Assembly (NCBI GenBank): GCA_947371715.1
Contig: CANBQQ010000161.1
Coordinates: 1-7,180, forward strand
DNA: 7,180 nt
DNA from: Flavipsychrobacter stenotrophus
Lineage (GTDB): Bacteria; Bacteroidota; Bacteroidia; Chitinophagales; Chitinophagaceae
Direction of reading: 5' to 3'
The notes under the pieces are model-generated. The model saw only the letters and a list, made by a program, of their open reading frames with translations, was not told where the DNA came from and ran no database searches. Below are positions 1 to 6,400 of this stretch, piece after piece (the stretch's first letter is position 1; every line of letters begins with the position of its first letter). The position numbers and the translations under genes are program-made.

Positions 1-150
1 TAAAAACTAAAAAAGTCAGTGTTTGTTGATTTAATAGCAAGGACGAAGATAAGCGTTTCGTTATACAGATAAAATACTATTCGTAGTAAAACATTTGATG
101 GTAACCATACAATAACAATAGCATTTCAGGTAGATTTTTCTCCGACCGTC

Positions 151-181
151 TTTGTACAACTGGTCGCGTTCCTTACTTTTG
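151..181 (+). promoter_or_regulatory. Bacteroidota-type promoter of the LD-carboxypeptidase gene
   Basis: TTTG at 151-154 is followed by exactly 19 bp and then TACTTTTG at 174-181, a perfect match to the Bacteroidota consensus TTTG-N19-TAnnTTTG (-33 and -7 elements). The -7 element ends only 7 nt before the ATG at 189. Transcription would therefore start within a few bases of the start codon, giving a leaderless or nearly leaderless mRNA, which fits the absence of a Shine-Dalgarno sequence. The rest of 1-188 shows nothing I can support. Confidence 0.7.
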
Positions 182-188
182 GTTTATC

Positions 189-1079
189 ATGAATTTACAA
201 CAGGGTGCGGTTATTGGTATCACTTGTCCATCGGGGTATGTATCGGCAGAAAGAATACAGTATGCTATAACCGTGCTGGAGCGCTGGGGGTATAAGGTGA
301 AGGTGGGTAAGACGGTAGGCAATGAGTTTAACTATTTTGCCGGCACCGACCAGGAGCGCCTTGCGGATCTGCAGACTATGATGGACGACCCTGCTGTAGA
401 TGCTATTCTTATGGGGCGCGGCGGTTATGGCATGAGCCGTATTATTGATGATCTCGACTTTACTGCTTTTAAAGCGCGGCCCAAGTGGGTTTGCGGGTTT
501 AGCGATATTACTGTTCTGCATAGCCATATTACTACTACTCTGGGTATACCTACGCTGCATAGCCCTATGTGCGGTGCTTTTAAGCCTGACACTGAACAGG
601 AGGATTACCTGTTGTCGCTGAAGCGGGCGCTGGTTGGTGATGGTGAACAATACGTTATTCCCGCTGCGGCTTTCAACAGGGCAGGCGAGGCTAGTGGGGT
701 GCTGACGGGTGGTAATCTGTCTTTGCTGGTGCATATGATAGGGACGATGTCGGATGTAGATACGAAAGGTAAAATCTTGTTTTTAGAAGATCTTGGGGAG
801 CATTTGTATCATATAGATCGCATGCTGCTGCAATTGAAACGTGCCGGTAAATTGGATGGTCTTGCGGGGCTGGTATTGGGTGGATTTACTGATCTGCAGG
901 ATACTGAAAGGCCATTCGGGCAGACCATTGAAGAGATAATATGGGATAAGGTAAAGGAGTATGATTACCCGGTTTGCTTCAATTTTCCCTGTGGACACCA
1001 GGATGTGAATTATACGCTGGCATTGGGTATGCGGCATACGCTGACCGTAGATGCCGGGGGCGCAAAACTGGTGAGGTAA
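189..1079 (+). CDS. ldcA: LD-carboxypeptidase (muramoyltetrapeptide carboxypeptidase, peptidase family S66)
   Basis: This is a 296-residue S66 serine peptidase. The family removes the terminal D-Ala from murein tetrapeptides (an L,D bond) in the cytoplasm during cell-wall recycling. The N-terminus reads GAVIGITCPSG, the family's opening strand, so the ATG at 189 is very probably right. RGGYG lies at residues 77-81. The nucleophile motif GFSD puts Ser at 105, FLEDLGE puts the catalytic Glu at 200, and FPCGH puts the catalytic His at 270. Spacing and order match the known Ser-Glu-His triad, and the length is normal. GGNLSLL (175-180) is a further conserved block. No signal peptide is seen, in keeping with a cytoplasmic enzyme. 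A consensus promoter lies directly upstream. The stop abuts the stop of the convergent rhodanese gene with no gap and no terminator between. LdcA is the closest named member; some family members have other roles (for example microcin immunity), so the exact substrate is inferred. Confidence 0.93.
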   Translation: MNLQQGAVIGITCPSGYVSAERIQYAITVLERWGYKVKVGKTVGNEFNYFAGTDQERLADLQTMMDDPAVDAILMGRGGYGMSRIIDDLDFTAFKARPKWVCGFSDITVLHSHITTTLGIPTLHSPMCGAFKPDTEQEDYLLSLKRALVGDGEQYVIPAAAFNRAGEASGVLTGGNLSLLVHMIGTMSDVDTKGKILFLEDLGEHLYHIDRMLLQLKRAGKLDGLAGLVLGGFTDLQDTERPFGQTIEEIIWDKVKEYDYPVCFNFPCGHQDVNYTLALGMRHTLTVDAGGAKLVR

Positions 1080-1376
1080 TTACAGTCCGGCTTCCCGCCA
1101 GGCTTTCATGCCGCCTGATAGATTGAAGAGGTTGTTATATCCGTAGCCCTCTAGTCTTTGTATGGTTATGGTGCTGCGGATGCCTTTTTCGCAGTAGAGT
1201 ACTACGTCCTGGTCTTTGGGTATTTCGCCCAGGCGGCTAATGAGATCACCCATGGGGATATGTGCCCCGCCAATATTGAATTGTTCGTGCTCCCATTGTT
1301 CTCTGATATCAACCAATATGTACTCCCGGCCGGAGATATTCCATTGTTTTAGTTCTACGGGTGTTACCTGTTGCAT
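1080..1376 (-). CDS. Single-domain rhodanese-like protein
   Basis: This is a 98-residue stand-alone rhodanese domain, a usual size for the single-domain class. Visible motifs in order are LVDIRE (residues 21-26), the GGAHIPMG block (36-43), the active-site loop CEKGIRS with the persulfide-forming Cys at 62, and the C-terminal GGMKAWREAG. Rhodaneses move sulfane sulfur between donors and acceptors such as thiosulfate, cyanide or thiol carriers; the partner cannot be told from the sequence. All key residues are present and there is no signal peptide, so it is likely active and cytoplasmic. It converges with the LD-carboxypeptidase gene, the two stop codons touching. The gene behind it on the same strand ends at a strong terminator, so it should have its own promoter in 1377-1480. 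I see no clear -33/-7 pair or Shine-Dalgarno sequence there. Confidence 0.92.
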   Translation of the reverse strand: MQQVTPVELKQWNISGREYILVDIREQWEHEQFNIGGAHIPMGDLISRLGEIPKDQDVVLYCEKGIRSTITIQRLEGYGYNNLFNLSGGMKAWREAGL

Positions 1377-1424
1377 GGGTGGGGTATTTTGGTTTGGAAT
1401 CAGGTGTAATTTGGTTTAGGGTAA

Positions 1425-1435
1425 CCCCTACGGGG
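1425..1435. repeat. Small CCCC-TAC-GGGG hairpin
   Basis: CCCC (1425-1428) and GGGG (1432-1435) enclose TAC. A related short palindrome lies at 3327-3340. Elements of this look are scattered in intergenic DNA of many Bacteroidota (from memory, not searched). It lies about 50 bp upstream of the rhodanese start, so it may sit in or near that promoter region. Confidence 0.4.
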
Positions 1436-1480
1436 CAAGTTTATCTTCGAGTAAAAACCTTTCCATATGCCTTGTAGGCT

Positions 1481-1509
1481 AAAAAAGCGCCCCGAATAGG
1501 GACGCTTTT
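1481..1509 (-). terminator. Rho-independent terminator of the cysteine-rich protein gene
   Basis: AAAAGCG (1483-1489) pairs with CGCTTTT (1503-1509), and CCC (1491-1493) pairs with GGG (1499-1501), with a single C-A mismatch between the two helices. On the minus strand the hairpin ends in a run of T. It starts about 29 nt after the stop codon of the 1538-2002 gene. The A/T symmetry means it could also work on the plus strand. Confidence 0.85.
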
Positions 1510-1537
1510 AAACTTATTTCGATTAAACTTTCGCTTT

Positions 1538-2002
1538 TTAGTGACCTCTTCTGTCGGTTGGTAAGATGTTGCAATCGCACTCATCTGCATCCTGGTGAAA
1601 TTTCTTTAGGGGGCCTTCTACAAGGAATGTTTCGTCGGTATCATCGGCATAAACTATTTTGCTGATGGCCCAGTGAAGCTTGTTTTGAACGCATATATAT
1701 AACAGACCAATGTTCTGGCTTTCTACCTGGTCGCCTTCTATTACAGCTTCTTTGGTGATCACTTTCTTATAAACAGGAGAGTAGTATTGGTAGAAGATGC
1801 TCTTTATTTTCTTGTCTACATTATTCTTTATCTTGATCTTGTACATTTCTTTAGAGCAAGACTCACAGTAAAAGCACTCTTTTTGAATAGAGCACAGGTA
1901 GAATATCTTTTTATGCTGGAAGTAATTATGGTCTCCGGCGAATACAGAAGAACAGAACAAGAAAATAGGAACAAAAAGTAATAATGTAAAACGCCCTGCC
2001 AT
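1538..2002 (-). CDS. Small secreted cysteine-rich protein of unknown function
   Basis: I do not recognise the family. From the ATG at 2002 it has 154 residues. An N-terminal signal peptide (basic MAGR, a hydrophobic core at about 5-21, probable cleavage after VFA at 22) predicts export. Cys17 lies in the core, but the flanking LFCSS does not make a good lipobox. The mature part has a cysteine cluster at 37, 43, 46 and 49 (CxxC followed by CxxC), a lone Cys104 and a C-terminal CDC at 142-144. It is rich in Lys, Tyr and Ile in the middle and acidic near the end. The cysteines could bind a metal or form disulfides. The frame stays open upstream to an ATG at 2071, but the -7 promoter element at 2049-2056 lies inside that extension, and the signal peptide starts cleanly at 2002 after an A-rich leader. 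The gene looks monocistronic, with its own promoter and terminator. Confidence 0.75.
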   Translation of the reverse strand: MAGRFTLLLFVPIFLFCSSVFAGDHNYFQHKKIFYLCSIQKECFYCESCSKEMYKIKIKNNVDKKIKSIFYQYYSPVYKKVITKEAVIEGDQVESQNIGLLYICVQNKLHWAISKIVYADDTDETFLVEGPLKKFHQDADECDCNILPTDRRGH

Positions 2003-2048
2003 GTGTGTGTTTTTTTGAATTGTTTGCCGGGTTTGCCCGAAACCATCG

Positions 2049-2056
2049 CAAATATA
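2049..2056 (-). promoter_or_regulatory. Probable -7 element for the cysteine-rich protein gene
   Basis: On the minus strand this reads TATATTTG, a perfect match to the Bacteroidota -7 consensus TAnnTTTG. The -33 position 19 bp further upstream (about 2076-2079) is only AT-rich, so the promoter is partial. Transcription would begin near 2042, leaving a leader of about 40 nt that ends in an A-rich stretch before the ATG at 2002. This is the main reason for rejecting the longer start at 2071. Confidence 0.5.
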
Positions 2057-2160
2057 TAATTTGACGGACATAAAAATAAGGGTTTTAAGATAATAATATT
2101 TATATGGTACTTTTTTGGGGGTGAGGAGATGTCTGAATCATGATGGTCAGGATAAAGGGT

Positions 2161-2182
2161 CTCGTCCCGAAATAGGTTTACA
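2161..2182 (+). repeat. 22-bp direct repeat, copy 1
   Basis: This is identical over 22 bp to 2504-2525 in the same orientation, and similarity continues a few bases 3' (25 of 27 matches). It begins CTCGTCCCGAAATAGG. The reverse complement (TGTAAACC...) resembles the ends of IS3-family insertion sequences as I remember them, so the copies may be decayed IS ends. No transposase is left in the 321 bp between the copies. Confidence 0.85.
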
Positions 2183-2252
2183 TGTTGGTTATATAGTCCC
2201 TCTATTTGTTTACTGCCATTTTGCAGTCTCATGCATACAAAACGAATACGTC

Positions 2253-2272
2253 CCTGCCTGCCGGCAGGCAGG
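2253..2272. repeat. Perfect 20-bp GC-rich palindrome
   Basis: CCTGCCTGCC at 2253-2262 is followed directly by its exact reverse complement at 2263-2272. A near-identical copy with one change lies at 3126-3145. Both are followed by GGCTT or GCTT. As RNA it would form a very stable hairpin; as DNA it could be a cruciform or a protein-binding site. Palindromes of this kind are dispersed in many Bacteroidota genomes (memory, unchecked). Confidence 0.85.
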
Positions 2273-2282
2273 CTTTCGTGAG

Positions 2283-2306
2283 ATTGCTTCGCGAAGGGCT
2301 CGCAAT
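2283..2306. repeat. Imperfect hairpin repeat ATTGC...GCAAT
   Basis: ATTGC (2283-2287) pairs with GCAAT (2302-2306), and between them lies the palindrome CTTCGCGAAG (2287-2296). It directly follows the 20-bp palindrome, as if both belong to one composite dispersed repeat. Function unknown. Confidence 0.5.
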
Positions 2307-2333
2307 GACCCGCCGGGGTGAGGGTATTGGACC

Positions 2334-2371
2334 TTTCAGAAAAGTGGCAGTTTTTCAGAAAAGTGGCAGTT
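2334..2371 (+). repeat. Two perfect tandem copies of a 19-bp unit
   Basis: Units 2334-2352 and 2353-2371 are identical; each contains TTTCAG, AAAA and GTGGCAG. The GTGGCAG core recurs at 2494-2500, and its reverse complement recurs in the adjacent 10-bp-periodic array at 2431-2480. Confidence 0.85.
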
Positions 2372-2430
2372 TGGGTTGAGGGTATGTGGCGGAAGTGCTT
2401 GTCGGGAAAGGTTTTCAGCGGATTTTAACA

Positions 2431-2480
2431 AATTGCCACTATCTGCCACTTCCTGCCACTTTCTGCTACATGCTGCCACT
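2431..2480 (-). repeat. 10-bp-periodic array of TGCCACT units
   Basis: Five consecutive 10-mers end in TGCCACT or a variant: 2431-2440, 2441-2450, 2451-2460, 2461-2470 (degenerate, CTGCTACA) and 2471-2480. The consensus is NNCTGCCACT. The period is about one helical turn, so the units would lie on one face of the DNA. They are the inverted complement of the GTGGCAG units at 2344-2350, 2363-2369 and 2494-2500. The last unit and 2494-2500 form a 7-bp stem with an AT-rich loop (2473-2500). Confidence 0.7.
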
Positions 2481-2503
2481 TTTTTTATGAAATGTGGCAG
2501 TGC

Positions 2504-2525
2504 CTCGTCCCGAAATAGGTTTACA
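2504..2525 (+). repeat. 22-bp direct repeat, copy 2
   Basis: Identical over 22 bp to 2161-2182, in the same orientation, 343 bp downstream. It follows directly on the GTGGCAG-type repeats and is followed by the paired AGC-hairpins at 2536-2578. Confidence 0.85.
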
Positions 2526-2535
2526 CGTCGTGTCG

Positions 2536-2578
2536 GAAGCGAGACGCTTCCATTAACGAGGACGAAGCGAGACGCTTC
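2536..2578. repeat. Two identical 15-bp hairpins in tandem
   Basis: GAAGCG-AGA-CGCTTC occurs at 2536-2550 and again at 2564-2578. Each is a 6-bp stem with a 3-nt loop, and flanking bases extend each stem to 7 bp (G-C in the first, C-G in the second). The spacing is 28 bp. Near-repeated GTGTCGG flanks the pair (about 2530-2536 and 2584-2590), so the block may be one composite repeat. Confidence 0.75.
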
Positions 2579-2602
2579 GACGAGTGTCGGTAGTGTTGCG
2601 CA

Positions 2603-2637
2603 GGGCTAAAGATTTTCAGCCCCTACGTTTTTTGTAG
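2603..2637 (+). repeat. Two adjacent hairpins followed by a T-run
   Basis: GGGCT (2603-2607) pairs with AGCCC (2618-2622), extended inward by two A-T pairs after a mismatch. CTAC (2623-2626) then pairs with GTAG (2634-2637) around GTTTTTT. The first stem followed closely by six T resembles an intrinsic terminator on the plus strand, but no plus-strand gene precedes it. It may simply be another dispersed repeat. Confidence 0.45.
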
Positions 2638-2724
2638 TGTTCGGGTTCGTAGATCAAAGAGCAGTGCAGGTGGTTTTTTCCTGAATCGGGTGCAAATTAA
2701 TGAGGGAAATTGAATTTATAAAAT

Positions 2725-2811
2725 AAACATATCCACAAAATTTGCGAAAAAATCGGCTGAAATGCGCTTTGGGTAAGGGTTTGGGTAGTGTTATTTTCTG
2801 TGGATATGTTT
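2725..2811. repeat. 13-bp perfect inverted repeat with two DnaA-box-like 9-mers
   Basis: AAACATATCCACA (2725-2737) and its exact reverse complement (2799-2811) face each other across 61 bp. Each arm holds ATATCCACA (2729-2737 and 2799-2807), one base away from the classical DnaA box TTATCCACA. The interior has three GGGTNN hexamers in a row (2771-2788) and an AAAATTTG run. It could be a long stem-loop, a paired protein-binding site or a mobile-element remnant. No gene lies within 600 bp on either side. Confidence 0.7.
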
Positions 2812-2887
2812 TTTAATAGCAGAATGACTTCATGTCGAGTGGTGGAGGAATACTTGATTTTCAATCGAAAACGAATACGTCCGGATG

Positions 2888-3084
2888 GTTGTTGGTCAGA
2901 GACCATAAGTGTTCGAAACTTCATTTTCTTTAATAAACTCCCCATATAATGTAACTTCTTTCGCCATTTCAGGGCTAGCATCACTTCTTTTTATACCCCG
3001 GGGCTACACCCCGGGCTATTATATTTCGGTCTTTCAGACCTGTTTTATCACGTTTCGAACACTTGAGGTCAGAAGACCGACAAC
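2888..3084. mobile_element. MITE-like 197-bp element with long imperfect terminal inverted repeats
   Basis: The left arm 2888-2919 pairs with the right arm 3052-3084. There are 26 paired positions: 13 contiguous (2907-2919 with 3052-3064), then GACC with GGTC, GGTC with GACC, and GTTGT with ACAAC, separated by short mismatches. The 132-bp interior has no coding capacity of note but holds two further hairpins (2997-3015 and 3028-3040). No clear target-site duplication is seen, and no transposase is in the window. A nonautonomous transposon remnant or an extended structured repeat fits equally well; calling it mobile is inference. Confidence 0.4.
2997..3015. repeat. GC-rich hairpin inside the 197-bp element
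   Basis: CCCGGGG (2997-3003) pairs with CCCCGGG (3009-3015) around CTACA, a 7-bp all-GC stem. It is followed at 3028-3040 by a second hairpin, GGTCT-TTC-AGACC. Blocks of this type (a 'GGGCTACACCCCGGGC' hairpin next to 'GGTCTTTCAGACC') recur in intergenic DNA of many Bacteroidota as I recall, but I cannot search for copies here. Confidence 0.6.
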
Positions 3085-3125
3085 AGGCGTATTTGTATAT
3101 ATCCTGCCCGATGCCGCTTGTCGCC

Positions 3126-3145
3126 CCTGCCTACCGGCAGGCAGG
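3126..3145. repeat. Second copy of the 20-bp GC-rich palindrome
   Basis: This is the same 20-bp palindrome as at 2253-2272 with one substitution (A at 3133), leaving one A-C mismatch in the stem. It is followed by GCTTCGAGTGCCTCAGGG, a different tail from copy 1. Confidence 0.8.
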
Positions 3146-3326
3146 CTTCGAGTGCCTCAGGGTGACAGCGGTGTAGGTTAGAGGTGGCCATTTCTACGCC
3201 GGGTAACCACAAGAGATCGCACCTACATGACAACCTATACGCATTGTAAAATAAAAATTGTCACTTTAGGGTGTTAAAAATATAATATTGCAAATTTTTT
3301 CCTATTTTTATCCTTGATTTGTTGCT

Positions 3327-3340
3327 ACCCCTGTAGGGGT
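3327..3340. repeat. Small ACCCC...GGGGT hairpin upstream of the adhesin gene
   Basis: ACCCC (3327-3331) and GGGGT (3336-3340) enclose TGTA, about 100 bp before the start of the large surface-protein gene. It resembles the hairpin at 1425-1435. It may be an operator, part of a leader, or a dispersed repeat. Confidence 0.4.
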
Positions 3341-3440
3341 GGTGTATGCGTGTATATAGGTAACTCAGCATTTTTGAGTGCCGTTATGCGCGTAAAACGG
3401 TCAAAATCAATATAGAATTGAAAAATCTTAATTATATTTT

Positions 3441-6400
3441 ATGATTAAAATCTATTACCCACGTGTGAAGAGCTTTTTTGGTGTGTGTGCGTTGGCTCTT
3501 ACTTCTCTTATTTTCAATAGTAAATCCGCTGTAGGGCAGCCGACTATCAGTTCGGTTACCCCTAATACGGAAATACCTGGAAATACTATAACCATCACAG
3601 GAACGAACTTTAATACGACACTGGCAAATAATGTTATTTATTTCGGAGGTGTTAAGGCAACACCAACGACAGCCACAGCGACCAGTATGACTGTAGCTGT
3701 ACCCACAGGTGCAGGAATTTCAGGAGTTAAGGTGGTAAATACCAGTTTAGTTACCAACCGTACCGGCTTTTTCTCTTCACCTTTTCTCCCACGGTATATG
3801 AACAGTTGTTTTGTGCCGGGTGCATACAACTTTAAGCCGAAAGTTGATTTCACTACAGGTTCCCAGCCGTATATCGCTGCTTTTGCTGACCTTGATGGTG
3901 ATGGTAAACTAGATATGGTTGTAGCTAATAATGGAACTACAACAATTTCTCTATACAGATTTATTGGAAGTGGTGGTTCCATAACTACCGGGTCATATGC
4001 CGCACCTATTAGTTATACAGTGCCAACGGGCCCATCTAATATTAGATTTGCAGATATGGATGGAGATGGCAAAATCGATGTAATTGTCGGTTGCAGCGGC
4101 GGCGGCGGGGCAATTTCTATTTGTAGAAATGTTAGTTCCGGCACCACCATAACTTTGTCTACACCTAGAACTCTTGTGCCTTCCGGTAAAGTATATGAAG
4201 TAGCTGTCGAAGATTTTGACGGAGACGGTAGACCAGATGTTGCTGCAACGATAGTTAACGTTATTACAGCCGGTGCTGACCAGGTGAAGATATTTTCTAA
4301 TAATATTCTTAGTCCGCCTGCAGGCACTGCAGGGTTTCCTAATTTATTTACCGCGTATACTTTTGCGTTACCTACGGATTCAGATCCTGTAAGTATTTGC
4401 GCTTCAGATTTTGATGGAGACGGTAAGCCTGACATAGCAGTGGCCAACCGAACTTCATCCGGTCTAATAAACGGTTCCGTTTCGGTTTTTCGTAATACTT
4501 CCAGTGGTGCAGGTAATTTTAATTTATCTACCTATATTAACATGGATATTCCAGTTGGATTACATGGTCAACAGGTGCTGGCCAGCGATGTTGACATGGA
4601 TGGCAAAACTGATATTTTTGTTACCGGTAACGACCTTTCATATCCTGGTTTTGTGCCTGGTAGTTTCTCTGTTTTCAAAAACCAGGCTACTTCAGGTTCA
4701 ATCACGGCGTCGTCGTTCGCATCTAGAACCGATTTCCCAATCTTTGCTACTTATCCGGTAGGATTAGCTAGCGGTGATTTAGATGGTGATGGCAAAGTGG
4801 ATATACTTTTGGGAGATGTTTCCGGGGGTAAAGTTACATTATACCGGAATACGTCTGTAGCCGGGACAATAACGTTGGATTCCACCATAGCTTTTACAAC
4901 CGGTGCCGGTCCAGTAGGTGTATCTGTAGCAGACGTTGACGGAGATACAAAACCAGATGTAGCAACTGCAAATAGTCAAGTTTCTACGATCTCCGTTTTC
5001 AGGAATTACCCATTACCTATTACAGCGCCTATTACCGGCCCTGCATTGCTATGCGTGCCAAACGTAGATACATTTAAAGATGTGGTAACCGGCGGTTACT
5101 GGTCGGTATTCAATACCACCTTTGCTACCATAGATACTGCAACCGGTGCTGTAACTCCTTTGGCTGCTGGTTCTGATACCGTGTATTACCGTATTATCTG
5201 TAACGGTGATACTGCTACTCTTTTGAGAAAGCCATTTACAGTAAGTGTATTCCCTGTAGTTGCGCCTATTTCAGGTACTTCGACTTCATTGTGCACAGGA
5301 TATACAATTTCACTGTCAGATGCAACTCCATTAGGCACTTGGAGCAGCTCGGCCCCATCAGTAGCTACAGTAGTGGGCGGAACTGTGACCGGCCTTACAT
5401 CGGGGAGTAGTGTGACCATTACTTACGCAGTGTCTAACACCTGCGGCGCGGCCAGCCAGACGTATGGCCCAATAACTGTGAATCAATCTCCGGCAGCCAT
5501 AACTGGGACCACAACGTTGTGTGCGGGATCTTCGGCCACGCTGAATAGTACAACCCCTGCCGGAAACTGGTCGAGCAATAACCTGCCGGTAGCAACGATC
5601 AATAATCCGGGTGGCTTACTACATGCTGTAAGCGCAGGTACTGCTATTATTTCATATACTATGAGTGGTGGTTGCTATGATACTGCGATCGTTACTGTTA
5701 CTGCCGGCCCGGTAATTGCGGCAATAGGCGGACCTACATCAGTATGTACAGGTGCTAATATGACGCTGACGAATACGACCCCATTGGGTACATGGACATC
5801 GAGCGACAATACAAAAGCTACGGTTTCTGCTTCAGGAATGGTGCACGGTATTGCAGCGGGCGCAGTTACCATCAGTTATACAGTTACCAATGGTTGCGGT
5901 ACAGCGTATCAGCTATATCCAATAACAGTTAATCTTACTCCTGCTGCTATCACAGGTACATTCAATGTTTGTCCCGGCAGCACGGTCTCTTTATTTAATG
6001 CTACATTAGGTGGTACGTGGCTGAGTACGAACACCGCTGCAGCTACTGTAACCGCTACAGGTGGTGTAGGTGGTGTAGCAGGTGGTACATCTGTTATCTC
6101 TTACACAGTAGCGGGTGGTTGTTTTGATACCGCTATTGTAAATGTTTATAATAGCCCTGCACCAATACTTGGCGGCAGTTCAGTTTGCGTAGGTTCTTCG
6201 GTAACATTGACCAATGCATCGGCACCGGGTACCTGGAGCCAGATCGGCGGTTTTGTAAGTATAGGCGCATCAACGGGTGTGGTCAATGGTATTGCCGCAG
6301 GTAATGCTACTATTCGCTTTACACAGACATCTACAGGTTGCAGTATAGCACTTACACCATTTGCGGTAAATACTTTGCCAACACCGATAAGCGGTGGGCC

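Larger units (their letters stand above)
2057..3440. other. Gene-free, repeat-dense intergenic region
   Basis: I find no credible gene here. The open frames of 68-95 codons run through palindromes and tandem repeats, lack leaders and motifs, and have unprotein-like composition. The region instead holds a mosaic of short repeats, each listed separately. A segment at 2131-2155 resembles a dispersed 'CTGAATCATGAT' type repeat that I recall from Bacteroidota intergenic DNA; this is memory, unchecked. The stretch 3180-3440 is AT-rich and quieter. The mix suggests an accumulation site for small dispersed elements and decayed insertion ends rather than one intact mobile element. Confidence 0.7.

Noticed and set aside
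2003..2071. Longer start (ATG 2071) for the cysteine-rich protein
   Set aside because: It would place 23 polar residues before an otherwise classical signal peptide and put the likely -7 promoter element inside the coding sequence.
2431..2480. CRISPR-like array
   Set aside because: The units are 10 bp without unique spacers, and there are no cas genes; the array is a short tandem repeat.
2771..2788. G-quadruplex
   Set aside because: Only three GGG runs are present (GGGTNN three times), one short of an intramolecular quadruplex.
2725..2811. Invertible (phase-variable) promoter controlling the surface protein
   Set aside because: The 61-bp interior holds no TAnnTTTG box in either orientation, there is no recombinase in the window, and the gene start is more than 600 bp away.
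2896..2967. Minus-strand 23-codon frame starting MAKEVTLYGEFIKENE inside the 197-bp element
   Set aside because: It reads like a protein fragment, but it is too short, has no promoter or leader, and ends in the terminal repeat arm. It might be a coding remnant, but I cannot support a gene.
2697..2984. Minus-strand 95-codon open frame
   Set aside because: It runs through the 13-bp inverted repeat and one arm of the 197-bp element, has no recognisable motif or leader, and its composition is not protein-like.
2115..3181. Plus-strand open frames of 68-90 codons (2115-2321, 2376-2609, 2909-3181)
   Set aside because: They are made almost entirely of palindromes, tandem repeats and hairpins, with no conserved domain or start context.
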